A stretch of DNA of 64,000 bases from the NCBI RefSeq assembly GCF_000576305.1, contig NZ_BAVZ01000008.1, positions 156,115 to 220,114 on the forward strand. The letters are read 5' to 3'. Positions 50,451 through 59,756 of this stretch are shown piece by piece. The notes beneath the pieces were generated by a model. That model was not told where the DNA came from, did not search any database, and worked only from the letters and a program-made list of their open reading frames with translations. The position numbers and the translations under genes are program-made. Position 1 is the stretch's first letter, and each line of letters starts with the position of its first letter. This stretch comes from Paenibacillus pini JCM 16418 (GTDB lineage Bacteria > Bacillota > Bacilli > Paenibacillales > Paenibacillaceae).

Positions 50451-52001
50451 ATGAAACAAGAGGACATGGTATTGCATATTTTACCTGATGAATTATGGTG
50501 GGGCGGCGTTGTAAATGACGGCGTGCGTATGCCCTTTTCATCTGAAAGTGGAATGGAAAGAGATCTTAACGGTCACTTAGCATACAATCAAGGCTCCCCG
50601 CTTCTTTTGTCAAGTAAAGGCCGATATGTATGGTCTGAAGAACCCTTTAAATTCGAGATAACAAATGGTGAGCTTAAGATTAAAGGGATGACAGACGTTG
50701 TACATTCAGGACGTAGCGGCGAAAGCTTGAGAGAAGCCTTTCTCTATACATCACAAACTTTTTTTCCTTCAAACGGAACGATCCCAGATAAAAGATTCTT
50801 CAACGTTCCTCAATATAACACTTGGATGGAAATGTCATATGATTGCACGCAACAGAAAGTAATAGACTATGCTGAGGCGATAATTGAGAATGGTCTACCA
50901 CCCGGTGTATTAATGATTGATGACAACTGGCATGTGGATTATGGAATCCTAGATTTTGATAGTAGGAGATTTCCCGATGCTAAGAAAATGATAGAGCGAT
51001 TGCATGAGCTTGGCTTTACAGTAATGCTGTGGGTGAGCCCATTTATTAGCCCAGACAGCTCTGTATATCGTGCACTGCAAAGAAAAGGTTATCTTATTCG
51101 GGAGGGGAACAGCCGACCTGTAATTCGGGAATGGTGGAATGGGTTTAGTGCGATTCTCGACCTTACCCATCCAGAGGCGGAGCAATGGTTTAGAGGAGAA
51201 TTGGATAACCTGATGCAGTCTTATGACATCGACGGTTTCAAGCTGGATGCTGGAGACCCGGAATATTACGCCTCGGATGACGTGACATATAGGACAACAA
51301 CACCAAATGAGCAGAGCGAAATCTGGGCGCAATTGGGACTACATTACCGTTTTAACGAATATCGTGCCTGTTGGAAAATGGGCGGTCAACCGCTTGTACA
51401 GCGCCTAAGCGACAAGAATCATAGCTGGGGACTGGACGGCCTTCGCAGCCTGATTCCAAATGGGCTGGCACAAGGACTTCTCGGTTACGCGTTTAACTGC
51501 CCTGATATGGTGGGCGGTGGCCAATATGAGGACTTAATTAGACCGGATTTCAAGGTGGATCAGGAACTATTCGTGCGTTATGCACAGTGTGCAGCTCTGT
51601 TCCCGATGATGCAGTTTTCAACGGCACCATGGCGTGTTCTTGATGCAAAGCATACAGCATTATGTATCCAAGCGGCACAGCTACATGTTGAGATGGGCGA
51701 AATTATTGAGGGACTAGCCATTCGTGCAGGCATAACGGGAGAGCCTATAATGCGTCATTTGGCATATATGTATCCGCATATGGGTTATGAATCGGTCATG
51801 GACGAGTTTCTTCTAGGGGATCTAATTTTAGTAGCGCCCGTATTAGAGCAAGGAGCTACTCGCCGAACAATCGTATTCCCTCCAGGAGAATGGGTTGGTG
51901 ATGATGGTTCAGTTGTTCTTGGCCCGTGTAAATTGGATGTCGAAGCTCAGCTTGAACGTTTGCCATGGTACCGAAAAAGGAATTACCAGTGTTCCCTCTA
52001 G
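50451..52001 (+). CDS. GH31 glycoside hydrolase (alpha-glucosidase/alpha-galactosidase type)
   Basis: 516-residue cytoplasmic enzyme of family GH31. It lacks a signal peptide. The barrel begins around FFNVPQYNTWMEMSYDCTQQ, with GVLMIDDNWHVDYGILDFDS, nucleophile Asp266 in GFKLDAGDPEYY, NCPDMVGGGQYED and the FSTAPWRVLD region. It is shorter than YicI-type alpha-xylosidases (about 770) because N- and C-terminal beta domains are reduced. In a galactan cluster an alpha-galactosidase role is reasonable but is inferred, not shown. GAGGAG lies about 12 bases before the ATG. From 52002 to 52115 no clear terminator is seen before the next gene. Confidence 0.82.
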   Translation: MKQEDMVLHILPDELWWGGVVNDGVRMPFSSESGMERDLNGHLAYNQGSPLLLSSKGRYVWSEEPFKFEITNGELKIKGMTDVVHSGRSGESLREAFLYTSQTFFPSNGTIPDKRFFNVPQYNTWMEMSYDCTQQKVIDYAEAIIENGLPPGVLMIDDNWHVDYGILDFDSRRFPDAKKMIERLHELGFTVMLWVSPFISPDSSVYRALQRKGYLIREGNSRPVIREWWNGFSAILDLTHPEAEQWFRGELDNLMQSYDIDGFKLDAGDPEYYASDDVTYRTTTPNEQSEIWAQLGLHYRFNEYRACWKMGGQPLVQRLSDKNHSWGLDGLRSLIPNGLAQGLLGYAFNCPDMVGGGQYEDLIRPDFKVDQELFVRYAQCAALFPMMQFSTAPWRVLDAKHTALCIQAAQLHVEMGEIIEGLAIRAGITGEPIMRHLAYMYPHMGYESVMDEFLLGDLILVAPVLEQGATRRTIVFPPGEWVGDDGSVVLGPCKLDVEAQLERLPWYRKRNYQCSL

Positions 52002-52115
52002 CATTCAATAGAGTAAGTAATGTTCGATAAGAAACGCAAAAAAGACGGATCGGAGACGATAACGTTTTTTTGTTGTAAACATTAAACATTTTGTTAATAG
52101 AAAAGAGGAACAAAC

Positions 52116-54188
52116 ATGACAACGTCATTTCCACTCATCAGCCCGAAGCTGAATGGTTTCATGCATGGAGCGGATTATAATCCGGATCAGTGGCAGCACT
52201 CACCTGAAATTCTCGAAGAAGACATACGGTTAATGAAGCTCGCCAAATGTAACGTGATGGCTATTGGTATTTTTGCTTGGTCAGCCATTGAGCCGGAGGA
52301 AGGACACTTTACGTTTGATTGGCTTGATCAGGTTCTAAATCGATTTGCCGAGAATGGAATCTATGCGTGGCTGGCAACTCCAAGCGGCGCGAGACCTGTA
52401 TGGATGTCAGCCCGTTATCCTGAAGTACTGCGCGTGAACGCTCAACGTGTGCGGAACTTGCATGGAGGCCGCCACAACCACTGTTATACATCGCCAATTT
52501 ATCGCGAGAAAATACGTCTTATGAATTCCAAGCTGGCAGAACGATATGCTCATCATCCTGCGGTCATCGGATGGCATATTTCTAATGAATACGGAGGTGA
52601 ATGTCATTGTGATTACTGTCAGGAAGCATTTCGTGAATGGTTGAAGGAGCGTTACGGTACCTTGGATCAGGTGAACCAAGCCTGGTGGACAAGTTTCTGG
52701 AGTCACACCTATAGCAACTGGTCTCAGATAGAATCACCCGCACCGCATGGAGAAACCGCTGTGCATGGACATAATCTGGATTGGAAAAGATTTGTTACCG
52801 ACCGCACAGTGGATTTCTGTTCCCATGAGATTGCTCCGCTTCGGGAAGTTCGTCCAGAATTGCCAGTCACAGCGAATATGATGGATTGGTTTGAAGGTGT
52901 GGACTACCGAAAACTTGCGAAAATACTTGATATCATTTCTTGGGATGCCTATCCGACCTGGCATGATCTGCAGGATCCCGGGAAGGTAGCTGCATGGTTC
53001 TCTTTCAACCATGACTTGTTCCGATCTCTAAAAGGCGGGCAGCCGTTTATGCTCATGGAGAGCACACCGAGTATGACCAACTGGCAGGCTGTGAGCAAGC
53101 TAAAGCGTCCTGGTATGCACGTACTGTCTTCTCTCCATGCGGTGGCACATGGGTCGGATTCTGTTCAGTACTTTCAGTGGAGAAAGAGCCGCGGTTCCAG
53201 CGAGAAGCTGCATGGAGCTGTCGTTGATCATGTTGGACATGAACATACAAGAGTATTTCGTGAGGTTGCTGAGCTAGGAGAGATACTGGTGAAAATAGGA
53301 GAAATTGCGGGTAGCACAGTTTCTGCACAAACGGCAATCATCACCGATTGGGATAATCGCTGGGCAATTAAAGATTCTCAGGGACCATTAAACCGTGGAA
53401 TTGACTATGAAAATACAGTCATACAGCATTATCGTGCTTTCTGGGAACTCGGAGTTCCAGTTGATATTATTGGATCTGAAGATGATCTCTCCAAATATAA
53501 GCTGATAGTGGCCCCTATGATGTATTTATGTACCGAGCAGGCAGGATCGGCTATTGAAGCCTTTGTTGCAGGTGGGGGTACGTTTATAACTACGTATTGG
53601 TCGGGGATTGTAAATGAAAGCGACCTTTGTCATATGGGTGGATTTCCTGGACCCCTGCGGCGAACGCTGGGTATTTGGTCTGAAGAGATTGACGGGCTGC
53701 ATTTAGGGGAAGAGAATGCCATTGTGTGTGATGTAAACAATCATTTAAAGCTTAAGAAAAGTTACGATGCATATGATTTATGTGATCTGATACATACGGA
53801 AAGCGCTGAAGTGCTCGCGGAATATAGGGATGACTTTTACGCAGGTTTCCCAGCACTAACCGTTAATACCCTTGGACAGGGTAAAGCGTATTATATCGCT
53901 ACGCGGGTGAAGGAGCCATTTTATGATGACTTTTATAGCCAAGTGATTGAACAGGTGGGTATTAAACGAGCTCTTAAGACAAATTTGCCTCAAGGTGTAA
54001 CTGCACAACTACGTACCAGTGGAGAGAATGAGTATATATTCCTGCTCAATTTCAGCGATAAGGAACAAGAGATCCCGTTACATGGCGCTCTTTTGATGGA
54101 TATGAGCAGTGCAAAGATAGAGAGCGTTTCGGTGCATCTGCCAGTTCACGGTGTGAAGGTTTTGAAACGAGCCATTACTTCTAAATGA
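52116..54188 (+). CDS. Beta-galactosidase, GH42 (GanA-like)
   Basis: 690-residue cytoplasmic beta-galactosidase that would hydrolyse imported galacto-oligosaccharides. GH42 N-terminal motif HGADYNPDQWQHSPEILEED; acid/base Glu158 in GWHISNEYGGECHC; nucleophile Glu315 in PFMLMESTPSMTNWQ; zinc-type cysteines in CHCDYCQEAF; trimerisation domain after residue 400 (GVPVDIIGSEDDLSKYKLIV). No signal peptide. AAGAGGAA lies before the ATG. It closes the galactan cluster after GH53 and GH31. Length and motif set are normal for the family. Confidence 0.92.
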   Translation: MTTSFPLISPKLNGFMHGADYNPDQWQHSPEILEEDIRLMKLAKCNVMAIGIFAWSAIEPEEGHFTFDWLDQVLNRFAENGIYAWLATPSGARPVWMSARYPEVLRVNAQRVRNLHGGRHNHCYTSPIYREKIRLMNSKLAERYAHHPAVIGWHISNEYGGECHCDYCQEAFREWLKERYGTLDQVNQAWWTSFWSHTYSNWSQIESPAPHGETAVHGHNLDWKRFVTDRTVDFCSHEIAPLREVRPELPVTANMMDWFEGVDYRKLAKILDIISWDAYPTWHDLQDPGKVAAWFSFNHDLFRSLKGGQPFMLMESTPSMTNWQAVSKLKRPGMHVLSSLHAVAHGSDSVQYFQWRKSRGSSEKLHGAVVDHVGHEHTRVFREVAELGEILVKIGEIAGSTVSAQTAIITDWDNRWAIKDSQGPLNRGIDYENTVIQHYRAFWELGVPVDIIGSEDDLSKYKLIVAPMMYLCTEQAGSAIEAFVAGGGTFITTYWSGIVNESDLCHMGGFPGPLRRTLGIWSEEIDGLHLGEENAIVCDVNNHLKLKKSYDAYDLCDLIHTESAEVLAEYRDDFYAGFPALTVNTLGQGKAYYIATRVKEPFYDDFYSQVIEQVGIKRALKTNLPQGVTAQLRTSGENEYIFLLNFSDKEQEIPLHGALLMDMSSAKIESVSVHLPVHGVKVLKRAITSK

Positions 54189-54216
54189 TTATTTGAAGCG
54201 ATTATTCGCTCTATAA

Positions 54217-54284
54217 TTGACATACAAATTCAGGATATGTTATATAAAAAGAAGGAATTAGCACTCAGAGCATTTGAGTGCTAA
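54217..54284 (+). promoter_or_regulatory. htpG promoter with perfect CIRCE operator
   Basis: TTGACA (54217-54222) with TTATAT 17 bases on (54240-54245) is followed by TTAGCACTC-N9-GAGTGCTAA at 54258-54284, an exact CIRCE element, the binding site of the heat-shock repressor HrcA. It overlaps the early transcribed region about 45 bases before the htpG start codon. Confidence 0.92.
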
Positions 54285-54329
54285 AATAGGTAATAGACTA
54301 TTTTGATATTGGAAGGAGATTTATTATTC

Positions 54330-56209
54330 ATGGCTAAACAAGAATTCAAAGCAGAATCGAAACGATTGCTAGAATGATGATTAACTCCATTTATACGCAG
54401 CGTGAAATTTTTATCAGAGAGCTGATTTCTAATGCAAGCGATGCGATCGACAAGCTTTATTATAAAGCGCTAACTGACGAAACATTGGCTTTTAATAAAG
54501 AGGATTACTTCATTAAAGTCACCGCAGATAAAACGAACAGAACGCTGACGATTACAGATACAGGTATTGGTATGACCCAGGAAGATCTGGAGAACAACTT
54601 AGGAACAATTGCAAAGAGCGGATCACTTGCCTTTAAGAGCGAGAACGAAGCCAAAGAAGGCCACAATATCATCGGTCAATTTGGTGTTGGGTTCTATTCT
54701 GCTTTTATGGTAGCTGATGATGTTACGGTAATTAGTAAAGCTTTGGGAAGTAATGAAGCGTTCAAATGGGAATCCACAGGTACAGATGGATACACGATTG
54801 AGCCATGCGAGAAAGATTCCGTAGGTACAGAAATTATATTGAAGATTAAAGAGAACACGGAAGATGATCAATATGATGAGTATCTTGAGGAATACCGTCT
54901 CAGAGCGATTATCAAGAAGTATTCTGACTTTATCCGCTACCCTATTAAGATGGATGTGAAAGGTCAACGTCCTAAAGAAGGCACGGAGAATGAATTCGAG
55001 GAATACGAAGAAGAACAGACGGTTAATAGCATGGTGCCAATTTGGCGCAAAAATAAGAGCGAGCTCACGCCTGAGGATTACGAGAACTTCTATATGGAGA
55101 AGCGTTACGGTTTCGATAAGCCGCTGACACATGTTCATATCAAAGCCGATGGTGCTGTTGTCTATAATGCCATCCTGTTCATTCCAGAGAATACACCATT
55201 TGATTACTACTCGAAGGAATATGAGAAAGGCCTAGAGCTGTACTCCAATGGCGTGCTTATTATGGATAAGTGTGCAGACCTGCTACCTGACTATTTTAGT
55301 TTTGTAAAAGGTATGGTTGATTCGGAAGACCTGTCACTGAACATTTCTAGAGAAATGCTTCAGCATGATCGCCAGCTAACGCTAATCGCTAAGAACATCA
55401 AGAGCAAGGTGAAGAGCCAACTACAAAGCCTGCTGAAAGATGATAGAGAGAAGTACGAACAATTCTATAACTCGTTTGGTAGACAGCTTAAATTTGGTGT
55501 ATATAACGATTACGGTGCTAATAAGGACGTACTTCAAGATCTGCTCTTGTTCATCTCTTCTAATGAGAAGAAGCTCGTTACCTTGGATGAGTACGTTTCG
55601 AGAATGCCTGAAGATCAGAAGTATATCTACTATGCTTCCGGTGAGTCCGTAGATCGTATTGAGAAACTTCCACAAACCGAAATGGTGTCGGATAAGGGTT
55701 ACGAGATTCTGTACTTTACAGATGATATTGATGAATTTGCGATTAAGATGCTTACAACTTATAAAGATAAAGAATTCAAATCGGTATCAAGCGGAGATTT
55801 GGGCATCGAATCCGAGGCAGATGAGAAAGCAACTGAAGCTGAAGAGAACGAGAATAAGGATCTGTTTGAATCGATGAAAGGTCTATTGTCTGGCAAAGTG
55901 AAGAATGTCAGAGCATCCAAGAGATTGAAATCTCATCCTGTATGCTTATCTACAGAGGGTGAAGTTACTATTGAAATGGAAAAAATCCTGAAGGCTATGC
56001 CTAACGGCCAAGATGTTCAAGCCGATAAAGTGCTAGAAATCAACGTAAACCATGAGGTATTTCAGTCGTTAAAGGCTGCTCATGACAACGATCAGGAGAA
56101 GCTAAATCTGTATACACAGTTATTGTATAATCAAGCGCTATTAATTGAAGGATTGCCAATTCAAGATCCTGTTGAATTCACGAATGATATTTGCAAAATT
56201 ATGCGTTAA
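54330..56209 (+). CDS. htpG: Hsp90-family chaperone HtpG (apparent N-terminal frameshift)
   Basis: ATP-dependent cytosolic chaperone. ATG 54330 with GGAAGGAG upstream gives [15 protein letters not shown], then TGATGA as sequenced; adding one A near 54373 (GAATGATG to GAAATGATG) restores [20 protein letters not shown] and one frame of 626 residues, the same as B. subtilis HtpG. GHKL ATPase motifs: [31 protein letters not shown] and [13 protein letters not shown]; middle domain [17 protein letters not shown]. As it stands, translation could only start at 54374 within the ATPase domain, which would be inactive. The operator upstream places it under HrcA. Confidence 0.93.
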
Positions 56210-56222
56210 GATGGATTGGATT

Positions 56223-56263
56223 AAAGCCTGCTCCTTAGTTATGATATAGGAGCAGGCTTTTTT
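56223..56263 (+). terminator. htpG terminator
   Basis: AAAGCCTGCTCCT pairs with AGGAGCAGGCTTT, 13 pairs, followed by a T-run. Confidence 0.88.
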
Positions 56264-56380
56264 CATTTGGACAGGCCATATTTAAGCTTTCACTGTACAT
56301 ATTGTATATGATGTTGTATATTTCATCATACTTGGTTACAAGCGGATAAAGCAGCGACCATAAGAAGGGGATGGAACGGT

Positions 56381-56839
56381 TTGGATAATAAAGAAGTAGA
56401 AGTAGAAGTGATTGATAGCGAGGAAGCAAAGTTTGAGGCATTGAAAAAATCAATCCATCGTAATGCAAATTGGAGAGAACGCCTTGAAGCAATTCAACAA
56501 TTGGATGACGAAGTAAATGATCAACAGATCATTGATATATTAACGGCTCGGATGAATAACGATTCCGTGTATGAAGTTCAAGAGGCTGCTTACAATAAAT
56601 TGAAATCACTTGGTGAAGATGTTCAAATGCCTGAGAAGAAAAAGGGCGAGCTTGTTAAGGGATTGACTAAAATCTTAATCAGAATTAAGAAAAGTCTTCC
56701 TGCGGGTCATTCGTATGAAGAGTTCAAAGAGAAGTTTAAGAAAATGCGTATCGATATCTATGATGTGTATGAAGGGGAGAAGGGCGCTGAGTTTGATTCA
56801 TGGCTTGAGAGCACATGGGCGTCTTTACCGAGTAAATAG
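56381..56839 (+). CDS. HEAT-repeat domain protein (TTG start)
   Basis: 152-residue soluble helical protein. The frame starts at TTG 56381, ten bases after AAGGGG. One HEAT-type repeat pair is clear in residues 20-75 (WRERLEAIQQLDDEVNDQQI, IDILTARMNNDSVYEVQEAA), followed by a helical C-terminal region rich in lysine (KKKGELVKGLTKILIRIKKS) and aromatic residues. No catalytic motif. Such proteins usually act as adaptors; no specific partner is indicated. Terminators isolate it on both sides. Confidence 0.75.
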   Translation: MDNKEVEVEVIDSEEAKFEALKKSIHRNANWRERLEAIQQLDDEVNDQQIIDILTARMNNDSVYEVQEAAYNKLKSLGEDVQMPEKKKGELVKGLTKILIRIKKSLPAGHSYEEFKEKFKKMRIDIYDVYEGEKGAEFDSWLESTWASLPSK

Positions 56840-56870
56840 AAAATGTAATTTTTGTTATACGATGTGATTG

Positions 56871-56926
56871 AAAAAACCGATTGCATGTTGATGGGGTGAG
56901 CCCCGTCTCATGTGCAATCGGTTTTT
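56871..56926. terminator. Bidirectional terminator between HEAT protein and oleate hydratase genes
   Basis: AAAAAACCGATTGCA pairs with TGCAATCGGTTTTT, with an additional inner GGGG/CCCC helix. A on one side and T on the other let it work for both convergent genes. Confidence 0.85.
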
Positions 56927-56951
56927 AATGTTATTGATGTATTATTTATGG

Positions 56952-58541
56952 TTAACGGATCGCCGTTACTAGCGATTCGAACAGAACCTTCACATGATGC
57001 TGGCCTTTGTAAGGCTTAGGAATTTCCTTGTCAATGTTAAGTAGATGGTAGACAGCGGTCATGGCACTGCGTACCGAATATTCTACCGTAAAGACGACAT
57101 CCTCTGGTATTTCGGTATATTGCCCCAGGAACGCAAAGTTCGTACTTCCCTCAGGGATAACCTGCGGGCGATCCCCTTGAATCCTTGGCATAAACTGACT
57201 TGTGATGAAAGGCATCATACATGGAATGACATTAGAGGTCTCTAGTAGATGCGGTAATTCTTCTGTGAAGCGAAGATGTCCGCAAAGTTCAGTTAGAATC
57301 TCTGCTCCAGTACATTCCGACATCGGTTTATTTACGTAATTACCTTGTTGATCTCCAGATAGCGCATAGCCCCAGAAGACCTGAACGTTATCAGGCTGAT
57401 TACGAAAATGAGGCTGATGTGCTAGAACGATGGACATCAGCCAGTTCGAATCCTTGAACGTTACTAATGCTCCTGTTCCTGCTTCATTGCCTGAGAATTC
57501 CTCCATTCGCTCGAAGAAGAGTGGTGTATTGCAAGTAACCGTGAATGATTCCCACTTGGACTCCGCAATATGATCGTCGAATGCGGATGGATTGCCGAAG
57601 CCTGGCTGCTTAGCCGCAATCTTTTCCCACAATCCAAATGAAGGACCTTTATCTCTTAGGGTTGGAGCGGAATGCATCGACCCTAAATCGGAGTGTTCTG
57701 TCATAGAGCCATTCGTGAAGAAGACGAGATCATTGGGTGAGACATGAATTTGTCCATTTAGTCCGTCACGGTTAAAATGAATCCGCTCCGCCGTGCGTTC
57801 TGTACCGTTGTTTACGAAGTCAATGTCTGTAACGGTTGTATTCAGCGAGTATTGCACACCATGTTGTTCAAGCCATTGCTGGATCGGTACAACAATAGAA
57901 TCGTATTGATTAAATGGGGTACGTGCCACGCCTGCAAGTGTATCAATCTGATGAAATTCATGCATGAAGCGAATCATATAGCGTTTAAATTCGACAGCAC
58001 TGTGCCAAGGCTGAAAGGCAAACATCGTCGCCCACATATACCAGAAATTCGTCTGGAAGAAATGCGCTGTGAACCATTCATTGATCCGTTTAGCACCCAA
58101 ATCCTCTTCGGACTCGATGAGCAGTTTGCTCATATGTAATCGATCCTGATTGGAGAAGCCCATATGCTTCACATCGACGATCTGTCGGTCTTTATCCACT
58201 AATCTTGCTTGAGCGTGGGTCGGATATTGATCTGTAAAAGCGTGAATTTCGTCTTTAACTGAAATTCCTGGAGTATCCACGGATGGAATATCTGCTAGCA
58301 GATTCCATGTACATTCATATGTTGGCTTATTAAGCATACGTCCGCCCCGCATAACAAAGCCATCCTGTTCACTTTTTGCTCCATCTAGCGCACCGCCGTT
58401 AATGTTCAAATCTTCTAGAATATGAATATTGTGTCCTTTCATCTCTCCATCTCGGATTAGGAAAGCGGCCCCAGCGAGCGAAGCGATACCTCCACCAATA
58501 AAATATGCTTGTTTCTCTGAATTTTTTGATGCTTGTGCCAT
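56952..58541 (-). CDS. ohyA: Oleate hydratase (myosin-cross-reactive antigen family)
   Basis: 529-residue FAD enzyme that adds water to the cis-9 double bond of unsaturated fatty acids, usually a detoxification step. The nucleotide site is AYFIGGGIASLAGAAFLIRD; the conserved family blocks NINGGALDGAKSEQDGFVMR, GGRMLNKPTYECTWNLL, NEWFTAHFFQTNFWYMWATM and AFQPWHSAVEFKRYMIRFMH are all present, as is RTPFNQYDSIVVPIQQWLEQ. Somewhat shorter than the 560-590 typical of other members, with no evident internal loss. AAAGGAGGAG lies before the ATG. A divergent TetR gene and shared inverted repeats (58606-58660) indicate local repression. Confidence 0.92.
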   Translation of the reverse strand: MAQASKNSEKQAYFIGGGIASLAGAAFLIRDGEMKGHNIHILEDLNINGGALDGAKSEQDGFVMRGGRMLNKPTYECTWNLLADIPSVDTPGISVKDEIHAFTDQYPTHAQARLVDKDRQIVDVKHMGFSNQDRLHMSKLLIESEEDLGAKRINEWFTAHFFQTNFWYMWATMFAFQPWHSAVEFKRYMIRFMHEFHQIDTLAGVARTPFNQYDSIVVPIQQWLEQHGVQYSLNTTVTDIDFVNNGTERTAERIHFNRDGLNGQIHVSPNDLVFFTNGSMTEHSDLGSMHSAPTLRDKGPSFGLWEKIAAKQPGFGNPSAFDDHIAESKWESFTVTCNTPLFFERMEEFSGNEAGTGALVTFKDSNWLMSIVLAHQPHFRNQPDNVQVFWGYALSGDQQGNYVNKPMSECTGAEILTELCGHLRFTEELPHLLETSNVIPCMMPFITSQFMPRIQGDRPQVIPEGSTNFAFLGQYTEIPEDVVFTVEYSVRSAMTAVYHLLNIDKEIPKPYKGQHHVKVLFESLVTAIR

Positions 58542-58605
58542 AATTAATCTCCTCCTTTATATAAGCTACATAAGCAAGGAGGCGCGCTTGAGAAACAGGT
58601 AGTTG

Positions 58606-58693
58606 CTAGACAATTATACTTATCTGTCTAAAATTTCAACATTGACTGTAAATTGTCTAGCCATTTTCATTCCAAGAGAGAATCATTTATAAT
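58606..58693. promoter_or_regulatory. Divergent control region with 10-bp inverted arms
   Basis: CTAGACAATT (58606-58615) and AATTGTCTAG (58651-58660) are exact reverse complements, with a third half-site TGTCTA at 58625-58630. They lie between the oleate hydratase and TetR genes and are the likely TetR operator. A TetR-gene promoter is visible as TTTCAT (58665-58670) and TATAAT (58688-58693), 17 bases apart. Confidence 0.65.
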
Positions 58694-58725
58694 TACATTA
58701 TGTTCTATAACTCGAGGTGACCTTA

Positions 58726-59307
58726 GTGTCAGAATCACAGATTACAAAGCGAGCCATTGCAGCTTCTTTGAAGGAGCTCACAGCTACCAATCCCTTATCC
58801 AAAATCTCAATTAAGCAAATTGTTGACCACTGTGGTCTTAATCGACAGACATTTTACTATCATTTCAAAGATAAGTTCGATTTAGTCCACTGGATATATT
58901 ATACCGAGGCGGTTGAGAGTATTGCCGATTACTGCAGCTACGATCGCTGGATTGATGGTATTAACCGAATACTTTCGTATTTGACAGATAATCGAGTTTT
59001 TTATATTAATGCGCTAAATACACCAGGACAAAATGCGTTTGATGGCTATCTGTTCGAAGCTACACATAGCCTAATTATGGGAGTTGTGCAAGATGTATCT
59101 GCTACGCTTGCGATATCTGAGGTAGATATGAGCTTTATTGCTGAATTCTATACGTTTGCCTTTGTTGGTATTGTGGTGAAATGGGTAAAAGGTGGCATGA
59201 ACGAAGCGCCGGAGGATGTGGTAGAGCGAATCCGTGATATTGTATCGGGAACATTGCAGCCCGCACTAATGCGCTATAGCGGTTCTGCTCACCCTATGAA
59301 TAAATAG
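58726..59307 (+). CDS. TetR-family transcriptional regulator
   Basis: About 193 residues. The N-terminal helix-turn-helix is SQITKRAIAASLKELTATNP followed by ISIKQIVDHCGLNRQTFYYH and FKDKFDLVHWIY, the pattern of DhaS/TetR_C_8-type regulators. The frame is open from GTG 58717, but CGAGGTGA is properly spaced for GTG 58726, the preferred start. It is divergent from oleate hydratase, so it probably represses that gene and senses free unsaturated fatty acid or a membrane signal. The short C-terminal domain gives no ligand clue. Confidence 0.88.
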   Translation: MSESQITKRAIAASLKELTATNPLSKISIKQIVDHCGLNRQTFYYHFKDKFDLVHWIYYTEAVESIADYCSYDRWIDGINRILSYLTDNRVFYINALNTPGQNAFDGYLFEATHSLIMGVVQDVSATLAISEVDMSFIAEFYTFAFVGIVVKWVKGGMNEAPEDVVERIRDIVSGTLQPALMRYSGSAHPMNK

Positions 59308-59402
59308 CGCTGATGAGGAAGACTCTATCATTCATGTAGGAGTAACTGGTTACACTATAGTCAGGCATGGTACAATAGTAAATAAAGGAGTGATTCGTTC
59401 AC

Positions 59403-59672
59403 ATGGCAATTCAAATCAATATTCAACCAACGCCGAATCCGAATTCGGTTAAGGTAAATGCAAGTGAAGTTATTTTTGAAGGTCCTAAAAGCACGTCTCT
59501 GAAAAGTGGGGATGCAACAGACCATCCTTTAGCAAATGCTCTGCTGAGCATTGAGGGTGTCGATAACATATTTGCAATTAAGGATTTCGTTACCGTTAGT
59601 AAAGAAGCAGATGCTGATTGGGATACCATTTTACCGCAAGTTGAAGAGGCTTTTAAAAAAGTATACGCATAA
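59403..59672 (+). CDS. Nfu N-terminal-domain scaffold-like protein
   Basis: 89-residue protein made only of the Nfu_N domain: QINIQPTPNPNSVKVNASEV opens with the family TPNPxxxK block, followed by SSPLANALLSIEGVDNIFAI-like sequence (HPLANALLSIEGVDNIFAI) and DWDTILPQVEEAF. It lacks the C-terminal CxxC cluster-binding NifU domain, so it would support iron-sulfur protein maturation without itself holding a cluster, or have another role. Such single-domain forms are common in Bacillales. AAAGGAGTGA precedes the ATG. Confidence 0.85.
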   Translation: MAIQINIQPTPNPNSVKVNASEVIFEGPKSTSLKSGDATDHPLANALLSIEGVDNIFAIKDFVTVSKEADADWDTILPQVEEAFKKVYA

Positions 59673-59699
59673 GTTAGACGAACAAACTAATTCTTGAAC

Positions 59700-59732
59700 A
59701 AAGCTCAAGCTGCGGTATGGCTTGAGCTTTTT
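59700..59732 (+). terminator. Terminator after the Nfu_N gene
   Basis: AAAGCTCAAGC pairs with GCTTGAGCTTT around a 9-base loop, followed by TT. Confidence 0.8.
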
Positions 59733-59756
59733 ATGTGTGGAGGGTACTAACTTAAG

